From: an uncultured Lachnospiraceae bacterium
GTDB lineage: Bacteria; Bacillota; Clostridia; Lachnospirales; Lachnospiraceae
Reading direction: 5' to 3'
DNA length: 23,001 nt
NCBI GenBank assembly: GCA_910586095.1
Contig: CAJUHQ010000055.1
Coordinates: forward strand, 1-23,001
Shown in pieces: positions 22,929-23,001 of the stretch; the stretch's first letter is position 1; the number at the start of each line of letters is the position of its first letter. A program made the position numbers and the translations under genes. The notes beneath the pieces were generated by a model. It was not told the DNA's origin and did no database searches. It saw only the letters and a program-made list of their open reading frames with translations.

Positions 22929-22962
22929 AAGTGATATACCCTTGCCCGGGTGTTTGACACTT
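22929..22962. terminator. Nested hairpin, probably a terminator
   Basis: AAGTG...CACTT (22929-22933, 22958-22962) encloses ACCC...GGGT, and on the plus strand CTTTTT follows, on the minus strand a run of A/T. It probably ends a gene located beyond the right edge or one converging on it. No gene is visible between it and the window end. Confidence 0.45.
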
Positions 22963-23001
22963 CTTTTTAACATCATATCGCAAGAATCCTTTATTTAAGC
23001 C

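Overview
The window looks like a low-GC Gram-positive chromosome segment, most likely a gut Clostridia/Lachnospiraceae-type bacterium. The reasons are strong AGGAGG-type ribosome binding sites, AT-rich spacers, and a gene set typical of that group (full-length Lhr helicase, DUF6273 protein, Clostridia-style glycogen phosphorylase, xylulokinase). Nearly every gene lies on the minus strand; the only confident plus-strand gene is the DUF6273 protein. No tRNA, rRNA, CRISPR array or intact transposase was seen.

Positions 1-7310 (read right to left): a YfcE-type metallophosphoesterase, a microbial-type PARG (TIGR02452 family), a 1374-residue Lhr-type helicase, and the N-terminus of a nitroreductase cut by the left edge. 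To the right of the phosphoesterase is a short hypothetical gene whose upstream frame is broken by two in-frame TAG codons. Spacers here are filled with a modular hairpin repeat: three units between the PARG and helicase genes, at least three units at 7141-7311, and degenerate relatives at 243-357 and 16447-16501. Units alternate a GAGTTAGTGTGA box plus hairpin with a GATTTG box plus GC-rich hairpin. They supply the stop codon of the PARG gene, apparently the Shine-Dalgarno of the helicase, the start codon of a 37-residue ORF, and carry a recurrent mini-ORF beginning M(G/E)VSV(K/R). This repeat family is the most unusual content of the window.

Positions 7311-12620: a MutS2-like ATPase lacking the Smr nuclease domain, preceded on the minus strand by a three-gene ABC-2 exporter operon (ATPase plus two permeases overlapping by 4 bp). 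Its leader holds a possible 8-residue leader peptide, hairpins and an orphan terminator.

Positions 12620-18000: an accessory-looking stretch. It contains a 97-bp MITE-like inverted repeat with IS1182-like ends, the DUF6273 gene, a xylulokinase-lipoprotein pair, about 850 bp of gene-free DNA with a coding-like remnant, and a very AT-rich T5orf172/GIY-YIG gene.

Positions 18000-23001: glycogen phosphorylase with a long leader containing a possible 11-codon upstream ORF, an acidic coiled-coil protein with a strong promoter and terminator, and a small acidic hypothetical protein. Xylulokinase and glycogen phosphorylase point to plant/storage polysaccharide use. Lhr, PARG and MutS2-like proteins point to nucleic-acid and ADP-ribose maintenance, but apart from the ABC operon and the xylB-lipoprotein pair I see no proof that neighbours act together.
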